Notes under the pieces: generated by a model | Seen by the model: the letters and a program-made list of their open reading frames with translations, nothing else | Told to the model about the DNA's origin: nothing | The model's database searches: none | Program-made: the position numbers and the translations under genes | Shown here: positions 16,142-23,388 of the stretch, piece by piece | Position numbering within the stretch: position 1 is the first letter of the stretch | Layout: each line of letters starts with the position of its first letter | From: SIG603 sp963621245 | GTDB taxonomy: Bacteria; Bacillota; Clostridia; Oscillospirales; Acutalibacteraceae | Length of the DNA stretch: 64,000 nt | Assembly: GCA_963621245.1 (NCBI GenBank) | Contig: CAVFCW010000001.1 | Coordinates: forward strand, 248,001-312,000 | Direction of reading: 5' to 3'

Positions 16142-17020
16142 TTAATAATCCTCCGTTTTAATAAAATATAAAAGAAAGCTGAGTGCCAGCAAATCGGCGC
16201 TTCCGCCGGGTGACAGATTTTTCTTTACAAACTCATCGTCAAGCTTTATGAGCGTTTTTTCGTCGGGGTAGGGGTTTTCTTTGAGAAGATTTGAAATTTT
16301 CTCCGTCATTCGAAGTTGTTCTTCTCTGCCGCCTCTTGTAATCATATTTGTGTCGTCGTCTGCACAAAGCATAGCAAGAAGAGCCGCCGAACCCGATCGG
16401 TCAAAGCCAAAACCCATATTAAGACCTTTTTCCAAAATAGGCAAGCCGAAATTCAGTACGGCGGGAAAACCTTTTTCCGCCTGACCTCTCACTCCCGTTA
16501 TGCCGTATTCGAGGTAAAATCTCTGACCTGCTGTTTTTGCGTGTGTGAGGTTTTTGAAGTCGTGCTCCGTAAGTCCCTCAGTCATTTTGGCGCACTCTTT
16601 TAAAACCGTCTCAGGATTTTTTCTCTCGTTCAAATCAAGTCTTCCGAGAGCCGCACAAGCAATTCCCACGGAGAATATAGCGCCCTTATGTGTATTCACT
16701 CCATTTGTAGCCGCAAGCATATTTTTCTCGGCTTCCATTCCGAACGGTCTTATGGCTTCAAACGTATTTTTCGGTTCATTGCGGCTTAATGCGTCTTCAA
16801 GTCCCTGTTCGGCACATTTTTTGAAGTAAGGATAAAGTGCGGCGGCACTTTTCATAAAGGTGAACGAGTCCATATCCTTATGACTGCCCGTATTTCTGCG
16901 GTCGACAAGTCCCGGTTTCGGCGTCACGCTTACCTCAAAGAGCAAAGCTCTTGTGGCAAATTCGGCTATTTTTTCGGCTGTATTTTCCGTGTTTATTTTG
17001 ATGACTTTGTTATTTTCCAT
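16142..17020 (-). CDS. citG: Triphosphoribosyl-dephospho-CoA synthase
   Basis: Makes 2'-(5''-triphosphoribosyl)-3'-dephospho-CoA, the precursor of the citrate lyase cofactor, from dephospho-CoA and ATP; 292 aa. The conserved N-terminal motif TPKPGLVDRRNTGSHKDM lies at about residues 37-54, and the Gly-rich LSPGGSADLLA near the C-terminus (about 272-282) is also typical. It is translated immediately before citC. The transferase CitX, which would attach the product to the acyl-carrier subunit, is not fused or adjacent. A TATAAT lies about 50 bases upstream on the minus strand, but its -35 is weak. Confidence 0.93.
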   Translation of the reverse strand: MENNKVIKINTENTAEKIAEFATRALLFEVSVTPKPGLVDRRNTGSHKDMDSFTFMKSAAALYPYFKKCAEQGLEDALSRNEPKNTFEAIRPFGMEAEKNMLAATNGVNTHKGAIFSVGIACAALGRLDLNERKNPETVLKECAKMTEGLTEHDFKNLTHAKTAGQRFYLEYGITGVRGQAEKGFPAVLNFGLPILEKGLNMGFGFDRSGSAALLAMLCADDDTNMITRGGREEQLRMTEKISNLLKENPYPDEKTLIKLDDEFVKKNLSPGGSADLLALSFLLYFIKTEDY

Positions 17021-17148
17021 TTGAGCGTTTCCTTGCGGGTTTGATTATTTCGGGTTTCAAGATATTTAGATTATACTATATTTTATTCCCTTGCGTATAT
17101 GAATTTTACTCGGGATAATACCATTCTCAAAAGGAATGAAAGCAAAGA

Positions 17149-17898
17149 TTAATCATGCCTTGTTTCATCATCAAAACACTCGCAAAATCTTGCGGAGAAA
17201 GACGGTTCTCTCTTGCCCGTAAAAAGGTGAGAAGTATCGCCAAAACTTGCGATTCTGAAGACTGCTGTGCCCTTTCTTCTTTCCTCTGTATTGATTATCG
17301 TCACACTGCTCGGAGCGGCGCAGAAGTTATGCCAATATACCATCGGTGAAACTCCCGTGAGGTGTGAGAGCAGAACTCCTTCAAGTCCGAAATGGCAGAA
17401 AAACACAAGCGTATCGTGGTTTGAATTGACTGCATGATAGAATAATCCCTCGCTTTTGTCGCATCTCACATATCCATGTTCTGCAAGAACATCATCAAGA
17501 CCCTTACAAACTCTGTCGTACTCTGCTTTTACGGGTTTCATCACGTCGGTTTCGTCCCATTTGTTTATATCGTAATATTCGGGGTGACAAGTCCAATCGG
17601 CGGGCAGCCAGTCCCAGCAAATGCTGTCCTTATCGGGAGTATCGGGGCGTCTGATTATTCCCTCAAACTCTCGAAGCCAGCCCTTTTCGATTCCTTCTTT
17701 TCCGAGAAAATCAAGCGTAGGCTTTGCCGTCAGTTTTGCTCTGCCCAATGGCGAAACATATATATCGGAAAAACCGCCGACATCTTCATTTAATCTCAAC
17801 ATTCTCGGCACAAGGAGGCTTGCCTCTTTCAAGCCTGTTTCGGTAAGAGAATCGTGCTCGTAATCGGGGTCTGCGTGCCTTACTATAATTAATTTCAT
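17149..17898 (-). CDS. Histidine phosphatase family protein
   Basis: A 249-aa member of the phosphoglycerate mutase-like phosphatases. The catalytic RHAD motif is at the extreme N-terminus (LIIVRHADPDYEHDSLTETG) and YVSPLGRA follows near residue 48. The second catalytic His is probably in FFCHFG near residue 172. These enzymes act through a phospho-histidine on small phosphorylated substrates. The protein is longer than the minimal fold of about 200 aa because of a loop around residues 80-130 rich in Trp, Asp and Pro. It lies 128 bases upstream of citG and may or may not belong to that operon. The substrate cannot be inferred. Confidence 0.87.
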   Translation of the reverse strand: MKLIIVRHADPDYEHDSLTETGLKEASLLVPRMLRLNEDVGGFSDIYVSPLGRAKLTAKPTLDFLGKEGIEKGWLREFEGIIRRPDTPDKDSICWDWLPADWTCHPEYYDINKWDETDVMKPVKAEYDRVCKGLDDVLAEHGYVRCDKSEGLFYHAVNSNHDTLVFFCHFGLEGVLLSHLTGVSPMVYWHNFCAAPSSVTIINTEERRKGTAVFRIASFGDTSHLFTGKREPSFSARFCECFDDETRHD

Positions 17899-18027
17899 AC
17901 TATAACCTCAGAAAACTTAAATGTACTTTTTCTTATTTGACTATTGTACACTAAACTGCTCGAAAATGCGAATATTTTGTTTTGCTTTTCCTTCAAAAAA
18001 GAAAATTAAATATAACAGCATTAACCG

Positions 18028-18056
18028 TTGAAATATCCGAATGCTTATTGTATAAT
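18028..18056 (+). promoter_or_regulatory. Strong promoter of the TIM-barrel isomerase gene
   Basis: TTGAAA, 17-base spacer, TATAAT: 5 of 6 and 6 of 6. Start near 18063. Confidence 0.8.
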
Positions 18057-18069
18057 CACGGTGCGTGAT
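18055..18069. promoter_or_regulatory. Operator-like dyad overlapping the -10 and start
   Basis: ATCACG, three bases, CGTGAT: a perfect 6-bp inverted repeat at the -10/+1 junction, where a repressor would block transcription. Confidence 0.4.
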
Positions 18070-18157
18070 AAAAAATGACGCAAAAGCGTAATTTTTTATC
18101 AAATTTCGGTGTTAAAAGTTTAGTTTTGATTTATTTCTTAATTCACCACCGAAATTT
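18067..18157 (+). promoter_or_regulatory. Structured leader of the isomerase transcript
   Basis: Two nested signals follow the start site. The first is a hairpin at 18067-18100 with 10-bp perfect outer arms (GATAAAAAAT and complement) plus inner ACGC/GCGT. The second is an 11-bp inverted repeat AAATTTCGGTG (18101-18111) with CACCGAAATTT (18147-18157). They could regulate expression or stabilise the mRNA 5' end. Confidence 0.4.
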
Positions 18158-18210
18158 TCAATTTAATTCGATAAAATCACATCTTGGGAGAGAAAGAAGG
18201 AGTAATTAAA

Positions 18211-19119
18211 ATGAAACTTGGTATCAGCTGTTACTGCCTTGATAATGCAATGGCAGAAGGAATGTCGATATTTGAGGTTATGGACTGGGCAAAGCAGCAC
18301 GACTGCGAGCACATTGAGTTTGTGCCGTTCCACCTTGCGCTCGTAAACGAGGAAACAAAGTCGCTCAACACCGAACTTATCGATTCCGTTCGTGAGTACG
18401 CAAAGAAGATAGATCTTGAAATTTCCACATATTCAGTCAATGCCGATTTGTTAAAGACAGACGAGAGCGAGAGAAGAGCCGAGATTGAGAGAGTTAAGCT
18501 TCACATCGACGCTGCACATCGCTTGGGACTCAAGTGGATGCGCCACGATATTGCATCGTTCCGCCGTCCGTTCAGCACCAACACACCGCAAAACTTCGAG
18601 AAAGAGCTTCCGCTCATGATTGATGGCACACGCGAACTCTGCGACTACGCAAAGAGCCTCGGCATAACAACAACACTTGAGAACCACGGTTTCTTCTGCA
18701 ACGGCTCGGACAGACTTGTCAGAATTTTCGAGAACCTTGACCGCCCCGATATGAAGATGACCATGGACGTCGGTAACTTCCTTTGCGTTGACGAATACAA
18801 CGTCGGTGCCGTAAAGAAATGTTTGCCGTACGCAAAAATCATTCACCTTAAGGATTTCTACATCCGCTCAAAGGACAGCCTTCCGGGACAGAACGAAATG
18901 TTCAACTGCGACAACGGCTCATGGTTCGAGACTCTTGGCGGAATGATGCTCCGCGGCTCGATTACAGGTCAGGGAGATATGCCCGTTCGTGAGATTATTC
19001 ACGTCATTAAAGAATCCGGATTTGACGATTACGTTTCAATCGAATTCGAGGGAATGGAGCCTTGCAAGCGTGCAACCGAGATCAGCCTTGCCATGACAAG
19101 AGCATTTTTCGCAGAATAA
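18211..19119 (+). CDS. Sugar phosphate isomerase/epimerase (xylose isomerase-like TIM barrel)
   Basis: A 302-aa cytosolic TIM-barrel protein of the AP endonuclease 2/xylose isomerase-like superfamily, whose members interconvert sugars, inositols or hydroxypyruvate. Metal-ligand motifs typical of the fold are visible: the Glu of TTLENHG, the Asp of MTMDVGNF with the following His of IIHLKD, and the terminal Glu of VSIEFEG. The ATG at 18211 has GAAGGAG eight bases upstream, so it is preferred over an in-frame TTG at 18184. Transcription comes from a near-consensus promoter with an operator-like dyad, suggesting substrate-controlled expression. A second barrel of the same superfamily lies at 22271. 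The exact substrate is unknown. Confidence 0.87.
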   Translation: MKLGISCYCLDNAMAEGMSIFEVMDWAKQHDCEHIEFVPFHLALVNEETKSLNTELIDSVREYAKKIDLEISTYSVNADLLKTDESERRAEIERVKLHIDAAHRLGLKWMRHDIASFRRPFSTNTPQNFEKELPLMIDGTRELCDYAKSLGITTTLENHGFFCNGSDRLVRIFENLDRPDMKMTMDVGNFLCVDEYNVGAVKKCLPYAKIIHLKDFYIRSKDSLPGQNEMFNCDNGSWFETLGGMMLRGSITGQGDMPVREIIHVIKESGFDDYVSIEFEGMEPCKRATEISLAMTRAFFAE

Positions 19120-19163
19120 GTCAAAATTTGCTTTGCTGTGTCAAAATCACCCACAATACAGTA

Positions 19164-19192
19164 TTGACAAACAAGCTGTCGTCGAATATAAT
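19164..19192 (+). promoter_or_regulatory. Perfect-consensus promoter of a small RNA
   Basis: TTGACA, 17-base spacer, TATAAT: a complete match to the sigma-A consensus, with no protein gene behind it. Confidence 0.85.
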
Positions 19193-19198
19193 GTACTC

Positions 19199-19285
19199 AT
19201 GCAATAGGAACCAGCTAACATAGCGGTTCATTGGAGAAGACTCACTGATAATGCGCTAATGCAGTGGGTCTTCTCATTTTTTATT
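19199..19285 (+). ncRNA. Unassigned small RNA of about 85 nt
   Basis: The RNA starts about seven bases after a perfect promoter. Its 5' half folds into one hairpin (19202-19233): CAAT/ATTG, a small bulge, GAACC/GGTTC, then GCTA-ACA-TAGC. Its 3' half is a 14-bp terminator stem (19234-19247 with 19262-19275) followed by ATTTTTT. There is no ribosome site or open frame worth noting. It does not match 6S, SRP, tmRNA or RNase P signatures by eye. It lies between the isomerase gene and the convergent tRNA-Pro. Confidence 0.6.
19234..19284 (+). terminator. Intrinsic terminator of the small RNA
   Basis: A stem of 14 bp beginning GAGAAGACTC with its complement, a 14-base loop, then ATTTTTTATTT. It may double as the end of the upstream isomerase transcript. 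Confidence 0.85.
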
Positions 19286-19460
19286 TACTTCTTTTGATTT
19301 ACATATTGCAAAAATAAAAAAGCCTAATTTTGCAAATCAAGCTTGGTGGAAATGGCGGAAGTCGAATCCATTTTGTTGCAAGATTAATCCTTGATTTTGC
19401 CCTCACTTTTGTTACCTCGGCACCTTTTCGGCATAAAAAGCGAACACGAAGTCGAATACA

Positions 19461-19494
19461 AAAAGAAAAAAACCGCATATTACTGCGGTTTTTT
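19461..19494 (-). terminator. Terminator of tRNA-Pro
   Basis: Stem AACCGCA/TGCGGTT with a six-base loop directly after the encoded CCA, with a T run on the minus strand. Confidence 0.85.
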
Positions 19495-19495
19495 C

Positions 19496-19571
19496 TGGTC
19501 GAGGTGACAGGATTCGAACCTGCGGCATCTTGGTCCCAAACCAAGCGCGCTACCATCTGCGCTACACCTCG
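19496..19571 (-). tRNA. tRNA-Pro (anticodon UGG)
   Basis: A 76-nt cloverleaf on the minus strand. The acceptor is CGAGGTG paired with CACCTCG. The anticodon stem is CTTGG/CCAAG with loop TTTGGGA, giving anticodon TGG. The T arm has GGTTCGAATCC, and the CCA end is encoded. A promoter lies upstream and a terminator directly follows. Confidence 0.97.
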
Positions 19572-19622
19572 TTTTAAATTTTATCGCCGTTACGAACAGA
19601 AAACATCATAATCAGCTTAGTT

Positions 19623-19651
19623 ATATTATCACTTTTTAAACGAATTGTCAA
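19623..19651 (-). promoter_or_regulatory. Promoter of tRNA-Pro
   Basis: Minus-strand TTGACA, 17-base spacer, TAATAT, about 50 bases upstream of the tRNA. Confidence 0.6.
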
Positions 19652-19662
19652 GCTTTTTGACA

Positions 19663-19708
19663 AAATCAAAGGGAACAGCACAGAAAATTCGGCTGTTCCC
19701 TGATTTTT
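19663..19708 (-). terminator. Terminator after the nitroreductase gene
   Basis: Perfect 9-bp stem GGGAACAGC/GCTGTTCCC with A/T flanks, just past the stop of the minus-strand gene. Confidence 0.85.
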
Positions 19709-19720
19709 CACTCATCAAAA

Positions 19721-20266
19721 TCAATCGAGATATGTAACAAGTGCCTTTTCGTCATACTCATGCGGTACCTTTGTTGTAGCGGAATGACCGACTGCAATGG
19801 CAATATCGTAGCGGTAGTTCTCGGGGAAAAGCTTCTTCTCCCACTCTGCGCCGACCTCAGACTCAAAAAGTCTTCTGAGGCAACCGATAATAAGATTTCC
19901 GAGCCCCATGCTCTGAGCGGCAAGTGCGATATTCTCAACTGCGATACCTGAGTCGATTGCGTCCCAGTTGGATTCCTTGTCTCCGGATATGATAATCAAT
20001 GTGGGAGCGTCATGGTAGAATGTGGCGAGAGTGCTTGGGTCAACATCTCTTTCGCTTGCAACAATCTGCTTGAATGCGTCCGAAAAATCATCGAGAATTT
20101 TGCTGCCCTTTTCCAAAACAGTAAAATGAAGCTCCTGACGGTTAGCGGCTGTGGGTGCCTGAAGTCCAGCTTTTACAAGTGCACCGATCTCTTCATTTGT
20201 GAGCTTTTCATCGGTATAAGCTCTGATTGACGAACGTTCCTCAATTACTTTTAAAGTTTCTGTCAT
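19721..20266 (-). CDS. Nitroreductase family flavoprotein
   Basis: A 181-aa FMN-dependent oxidoreductase of the nitroreductase fold, NAD(P)H-linked and cytosolic. Typical features are the N-terminal IEERSSIRAYTDEKLT, where RSSIR contacts FMN phosphate, the APTAANRQ loop near residue 37, and the Gly-rich AAQSMGLGNLIIGC near residue 115. It is compact, as in the smaller branch of the family. It follows msrC by 53 bases on the same strand and probably belongs to an nth - msrC - nitroreductase group. Together these suggest redox or damage defence, though the natural substrate is unknown. A terminator follows. Confidence 0.88.
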   Translation of the reverse strand: MTETLKVIEERSSIRAYTDEKLTNEEIGALVKAGLQAPTAANRQELHFTVLEKGSKILDDFSDAFKQIVASERDVDPSTLATFYHDAPTLIIISGDKESNWDAIDSGIAVENIALAAQSMGLGNLIIGCLRRLFESEVGAEWEKKLFPENYRYDIAIAVGHSATTKVPHEYDEKALVTYLD

Positions 20267-20319
20267 TGTAATTCTCCTTTACTTTTTGTTGTATGTGAAT
20301 TTATCAATACTATCCTAAA

Positions 20320-20805
20320 TCAATCCAATATATTTTCGAATGCCTTGACGGCTTTTATCAATCCCAATTTATCATTTTTGTCAAAACGAGCCACGAACGG
20401 ACTGTCTATATCGAGTACTCCGAAAATTTCTCCGTTCTTTTTGTGTATCGGAATTACAATCTCGCTTCTGGAATCTTCATCACATGCGATATGCCCCGGA
20501 AACGCATGAACATCTTCCACAAGCTGAATTTCGTCCTTTAAAACTGCCGTTCCGCACACGCCTCTTCCCACGGGAATTCTTATGCAAGCGGGTTTACCCT
20601 GAAACGGGCCAAGCACAAGCATATTTTCTTTCATAATATAAAATCCGCACCAGTTAATTTTATCGAGCGCAAGATTTATGAGCGATGACACATTTGAAAG
20701 ATTTGCGTACAAATCGGGTTCGCCGTCCGTTATTCCTTTTATGTAAGTTTCTAGCTCACGATACTTTTTTTCTTTATTTTCAGAAAAAGCATAAGTCTCT
20801 GCCAT
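20320..20805 (-). CDS. msrC: Free methionine-(R)-sulfoxide reductase (GAF domain)
   Basis: Reduces free methionine-R-sulfoxide; 161 aa, a single GAF domain. The three Cys of the enzyme class are in place: two in KPACIRIPVGRGVCGTA (about residues 83-97) and one in GHIACDEDS near residue 120. The usual DVHAFPGH stretch lies between them, and the C-terminal half has IFGVLDIDSP. Reduction would need thioredoxin, which is not encoded nearby. The gene starts 21 bases after nth and is probably co-transcribed with it. It would recover methionine damaged by oxidation. Confidence 0.93.
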   Translation of the reverse strand: MAETYAFSENKEKKYRELETYIKGITDGEPDLYANLSNVSSLINLALDKINWCGFYIMKENMLVLGPFQGKPACIRIPVGRGVCGTAVLKDEIQLVEDVHAFPGHIACDEDSRSEIVIPIHKKNGEIFGVLDIDSPFVARFDKNDKLGLIKAVKAFENILD

Positions 20806-20826
20806 TTGTTTTCTCCGTATTTTGAT

Positions 20827-21468
20827 TTAAATTTCTTTTGGCGAATTAGCGTATCTGCACACGTCGTTCATACAACATTTATTGCATTTAGGTCTTCTTG
20901 CAACGCAAACGGCTCTGCCGTGAAGTACAAGTCTGTGGCAAAAATCGTTTCCCTCGCTTGGTTCAATCACCGCTCTCAAATCTTTTTCGACCTTATATGG
21001 CTCTTTATTGTCGGTAAGTCCGAGAAGTCCGCAAATTCTTATGCAGTGGGTATCCGTCACGATGGCTGGTTTGTGATAAACATCACCGACGATTAAATTG
21101 GCTGTTTTTCTGCCAACACCGGGAAGCTTTACAAGCTCCTCGATTGTATCGGGAACCTTTCCGCCGTACTCGTCACGAAGCACACGCACCATTTTATAAA
21201 TATCTCTTGCCTTTGATTTATACAAACCGCAGGATTTTATTAGTTCGGCAATCTCGTCTTCTTCAGCCTCGCAAAATGCGTCAAGTGTGGGAAATCTTTC
21301 AAAGAGTGCGGGAGTTACCATATTCACTCTTGCATCCGTACACTGTGCGGCAAGGCGCACCGAGATTAATAATTCAAGCGGATTTTTATATTCAAGCGAG
21401 CACTGTGCCCCCGGATATTCTTCTTTGAGCCGCTCTACGCAAACTGCGGCAAGCTCTTTTCTTTCCAT
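20827..21468 (-). CDS. nth: Endonuclease III
   Basis: Base-excision repair glycosylase/AP lyase for oxidised pyrimidines, 213 aa, the usual size. The helix-hairpin-helix LPGVGRKTAN includes the catalytic Lys. The catalytic Asp is in VTDTHC about 18 residues later. The C-terminal four-Cys iron-sulfur cluster loop is present (CVARRPKCNKCCMNDVC, with an extra adjacent Cys). It is the first gene of a probable nth-msrC-nitroreductase operon. Just upstream is an AT-rich region with hairpin repeat copies B and C. Confidence 0.96.
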   Translation of the reverse strand: MERKELAAVCVERLKEEYPGAQCSLEYKNPLELLISVRLAAQCTDARVNMVTPALFERFPTLDAFCEAEEDEIAELIKSCGLYKSKARDIYKMVRVLRDEYGGKVPDTIEELVKLPGVGRKTANLIVGDVYHKPAIVTDTHCIRICGLLGLTDNKEPYKVEKDLRAVIEPSEGNDFCHRLVLHGRAVCVARRPKCNKCCMNDVCRYANSPKEI

Positions 21469-21568
21469 AATTTTTCCTTTTTCGAAACAGAATTCTTTTC
21501 TTCAGTATAAATCAATTTTGTTTCATTTTCAACTGACTTTGTTAATTAATAATTAAGAATTAATAGTT

Positions 21569-21864
21569 AATAATGAAGTCAGAACAGACTTAATTTTCTT
21601 CAATTTAGTTTTGCTTAAAATATATTCTCTTGTATGTCAGATTATTAATTTTTTTGTTCTTTATTTTTCTCTATTTTAATAAACCGTCAATGAAAATGTC
21701 CGGCTTCGCCGTATTTTCATTGACTTGCTTTTTATTTGTTTTGCCAAATTATTTGATTATATCTTCTTTATTTCCCTTTGCGTGATTAAGTCGGCTTTCG
21801 CCTCAACTACGGTCGCTTCGCTCCCTAAAAGCACTTCGTGCCTTTGGTTGACTGCTCAAGCCTT
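21569..21864. repeat. Modular hairpin repeat, copy B (5' part)
   Basis: It has R0 (AATAATGAAGTCAGAAC...), the R1 hairpin at 21686-21724 with the same 12-bp arms as copy A, and R2 at 21750-21864 with GCACTTCGTGC. It lacks R3 and R4. R0 and R2 are followed by a second unit (copy C) in the same orientation. No credible protein-coding frame. Confidence 0.85.
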
Positions 21865-21895
21865 TCCGTCTAATTAATTATGTATAATCAATAAT

Positions 21896-22224
21896 TAATA
21901 GTGAAGTTAGAACTGCCTTAATTTTCTTTAATTTACTTTTTCCGAAAACATACTATTTGAATGACGGTTTATTTGATTATATCTTCTTTATTTTCCTTTA
22001 CGTGATTAAGTCGGCTTTCGCCGCCAACTACGGTCGCTCCGCTCCCTAAAGGCACTTCGTGCCTTTGGTTGACTGCTCAAGCCTTTATCTTTTTTATTCG
22101 GCACTTCGTGCCTCTTTGTTCGTTCATTATTAATTATTCTTTATTAATTACCGTGGGCTCCGCCCACACCCGTTCGCTTTTTGAAAAAAGCGAAACCAAA
22201 AACTTTTATTTTGGCTTCGCTTTC
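21896..22224. repeat. Modular hairpin repeat, copy C (R1 missing)
   Basis: It begins with R0 (TTAATAGTGAAGTT...), skips R1, then has R2 (21970-22085, nearly identical to copy B over about 115 bp), R3 with GGCACTTCGTGCC, an AT-rich run and R4 (22152-22224, nearly identical to 15011-15083). It ends 46 bases past the 3' end of the next minus-strand gene, as copy A does beside citC. Confidence 0.85.
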
Positions 22225-22270
22225 TCTTTTTATCTTACTCTTTTATTTTATTTTGCTTAATTGCTTTTAA

Positions 22271-23173
22271 TTACAGCATCAAGTCTCTTATGTACTTAAT
22301 TGTGTACTTAACGCCCTTTTCGCCAAGCTCGCCCTGCCATGTCTTCGAGTGCGGCTCAATCGAAAGGTATCCGTCATAGTGGTGCTGATAAAGTGCTCCG
22401 AAAAATGCTCTCCAGTTAATGGAGTCAATTCCTGCTGGCGGGTTGTCGTAAAGGCAATCGTCCTCTTTGATTTCTTCCTCAGAGTACTTTGAGAACTCCG
22501 GCAAATCTCTTACGATGTCATAGTAATTCCAGTGCTTCGGCTCCATTGAATCGCCAAGCTGGATAACTCCCTTGATATGTACATATCCGAATCTGTCGCC
22601 CCAGTGCATTGTCTCCGAGAGATATGCGCCGTGCTCGCCGCCGTGAACAAACGAGTGTGACGGATCGTACTTAATTGTAAGTCCCGGAACCTCGTCGAGT
22701 ACAAGTTTCCACTGCTCAGGTGTACGGATATAGTTGTTACCCATCATGCATGTTACGATTGATGTTGTCATGCCCTTATCTTTTGCGTAAGCGACAATCT
22801 CTCTTAAAACCTTGATAGCAGCGGTGATGTTTCCGTAATATGTGAGGTTCTTGTTGTAACCGACGCTTACGAGGTAGTGAGATGCGCCAAGCTCTGCGCC
22901 GAAATCGATAACAGTCTTAACTTCTGCCATCTCCTCTGCGATAGCCTCGCCGTCGTCGCCGATTATCTGGCTTGCCCAACGGCCAACTGCGCCGCATTCC
23001 ATCTCGTTCTCTTCAAATGCTTTTTTTAGCTCAGGAAGTTTCGGTGTAATCTCGCTCATCGGAACGCCGAACCACTTCGGATAGTTGAGGTCGAGCTCAA
23101 CAAAGTCAAGGCCAAGCTCCTTTGCGTGCTTTACTTCTTCAACCTCAGGTCTGATTATCATACCCAACTTCAT
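22271..23173 (-). CDS. Sugar phosphate isomerase/epimerase (TIM barrel)
   Basis: A 300-aa xylose isomerase-like TIM-barrel protein. Visible landmarks: LDFVELDLNYP near the N-terminus, KYDPSHSFVHGGEH (metal-site Asp and His), GYVHIKGVI, and the C-terminal YLSIEPHSKTW holding the last metal-binding Glu. It resembles the protein encoded at 18211 in fold but is clearly a different subfamily. The start follows GGGAGG at good spacing, and a near-consensus promoter lies 60 bases upstream. It is monocistronic, with the hairpin repeats at its 3' end. The substrate is unknown; plant-derived sugars or inositol are plausible given the GH genes in the window. Confidence 0.86.
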   Translation of the reverse strand: MKLGMIIRPEVEEVKHAKELGLDFVELDLNYPKWFGVPMSEITPKLPELKKAFEENEMECGAVGRWASQIIGDDGEAIAEEMAEVKTVIDFGAELGASHYLVSVGYNKNLTYYGNITAAIKVLREIVAYAKDKGMTTSIVTCMMGNNYIRTPEQWKLVLDEVPGLTIKYDPSHSFVHGGEHGAYLSETMHWGDRFGYVHIKGVIQLGDSMEPKHWNYYDIVRDLPEFSKYSEEEIKEDDCLYDNPPAGIDSINWRAFFGALYQHHYDGYLSIEPHSKTWQGELGEKGVKYTIKYIRDLML

Positions 23174-23232
23174 AATAAAAATCCTCCCGTTTGTACTCTG
23201 ACCAAATTTAATGTCAAAGATTATTTAGTAAT

Positions 23233-23261
23233 ATTTTAACAAAAATTTCTGGCTTTATCAA
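23233..23261 (-). promoter_or_regulatory. Promoter of the isomerase at 22271
   Basis: Minus-strand TTGATA, 17-base spacer, TAAAAT (5 of 6 in each box). Confidence 0.7.
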
Positions 23262-23388
23262 TCATTTTTCTGTTACAGTATTGTAATAAAAGTGATAGAA
23301 AATGTAATTTTTATTTAAGATATGGAAATCGCCAACAAAATATACTATACTCGGTTTATAAAATTCTTTTGGCTTTAGGAGGTTAATT

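Larger units (their letters stand above)
17899..18210. other. Divergent intergenic region upstream of the isomerase
   Basis: About 310 bases between the minus-strand phosphatase and the plus-strand isomerase. It holds the strong isomerase promoter, an operator-like dyad and two leader stems, listed separately. No further gene is seen. Confidence 0.6.

Noticed and set aside
19299..19611. Frames on both strands across tRNA-Pro, and a GGTGGAAATGGCGGAAGTCGA stretch nearby resembling a tRNA
   Set aside because: The frames are tRNA artefacts. The stretch at about 19349-19375 does not fold into a cloverleaf by eye and has no matching T arm, so no tRNA or att site was called.
14639..22224. CRISPR array
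   Set aside because: The repeated blocks are long, of unequal length and lack regularly spaced unique spacers; no cas gene is present.
22069..22260. Small plus-strand frame in the hairpin repeat
   Set aside because: It is built from repeat palindromes and AT-rich sequence with no ribosome site, so not a gene.
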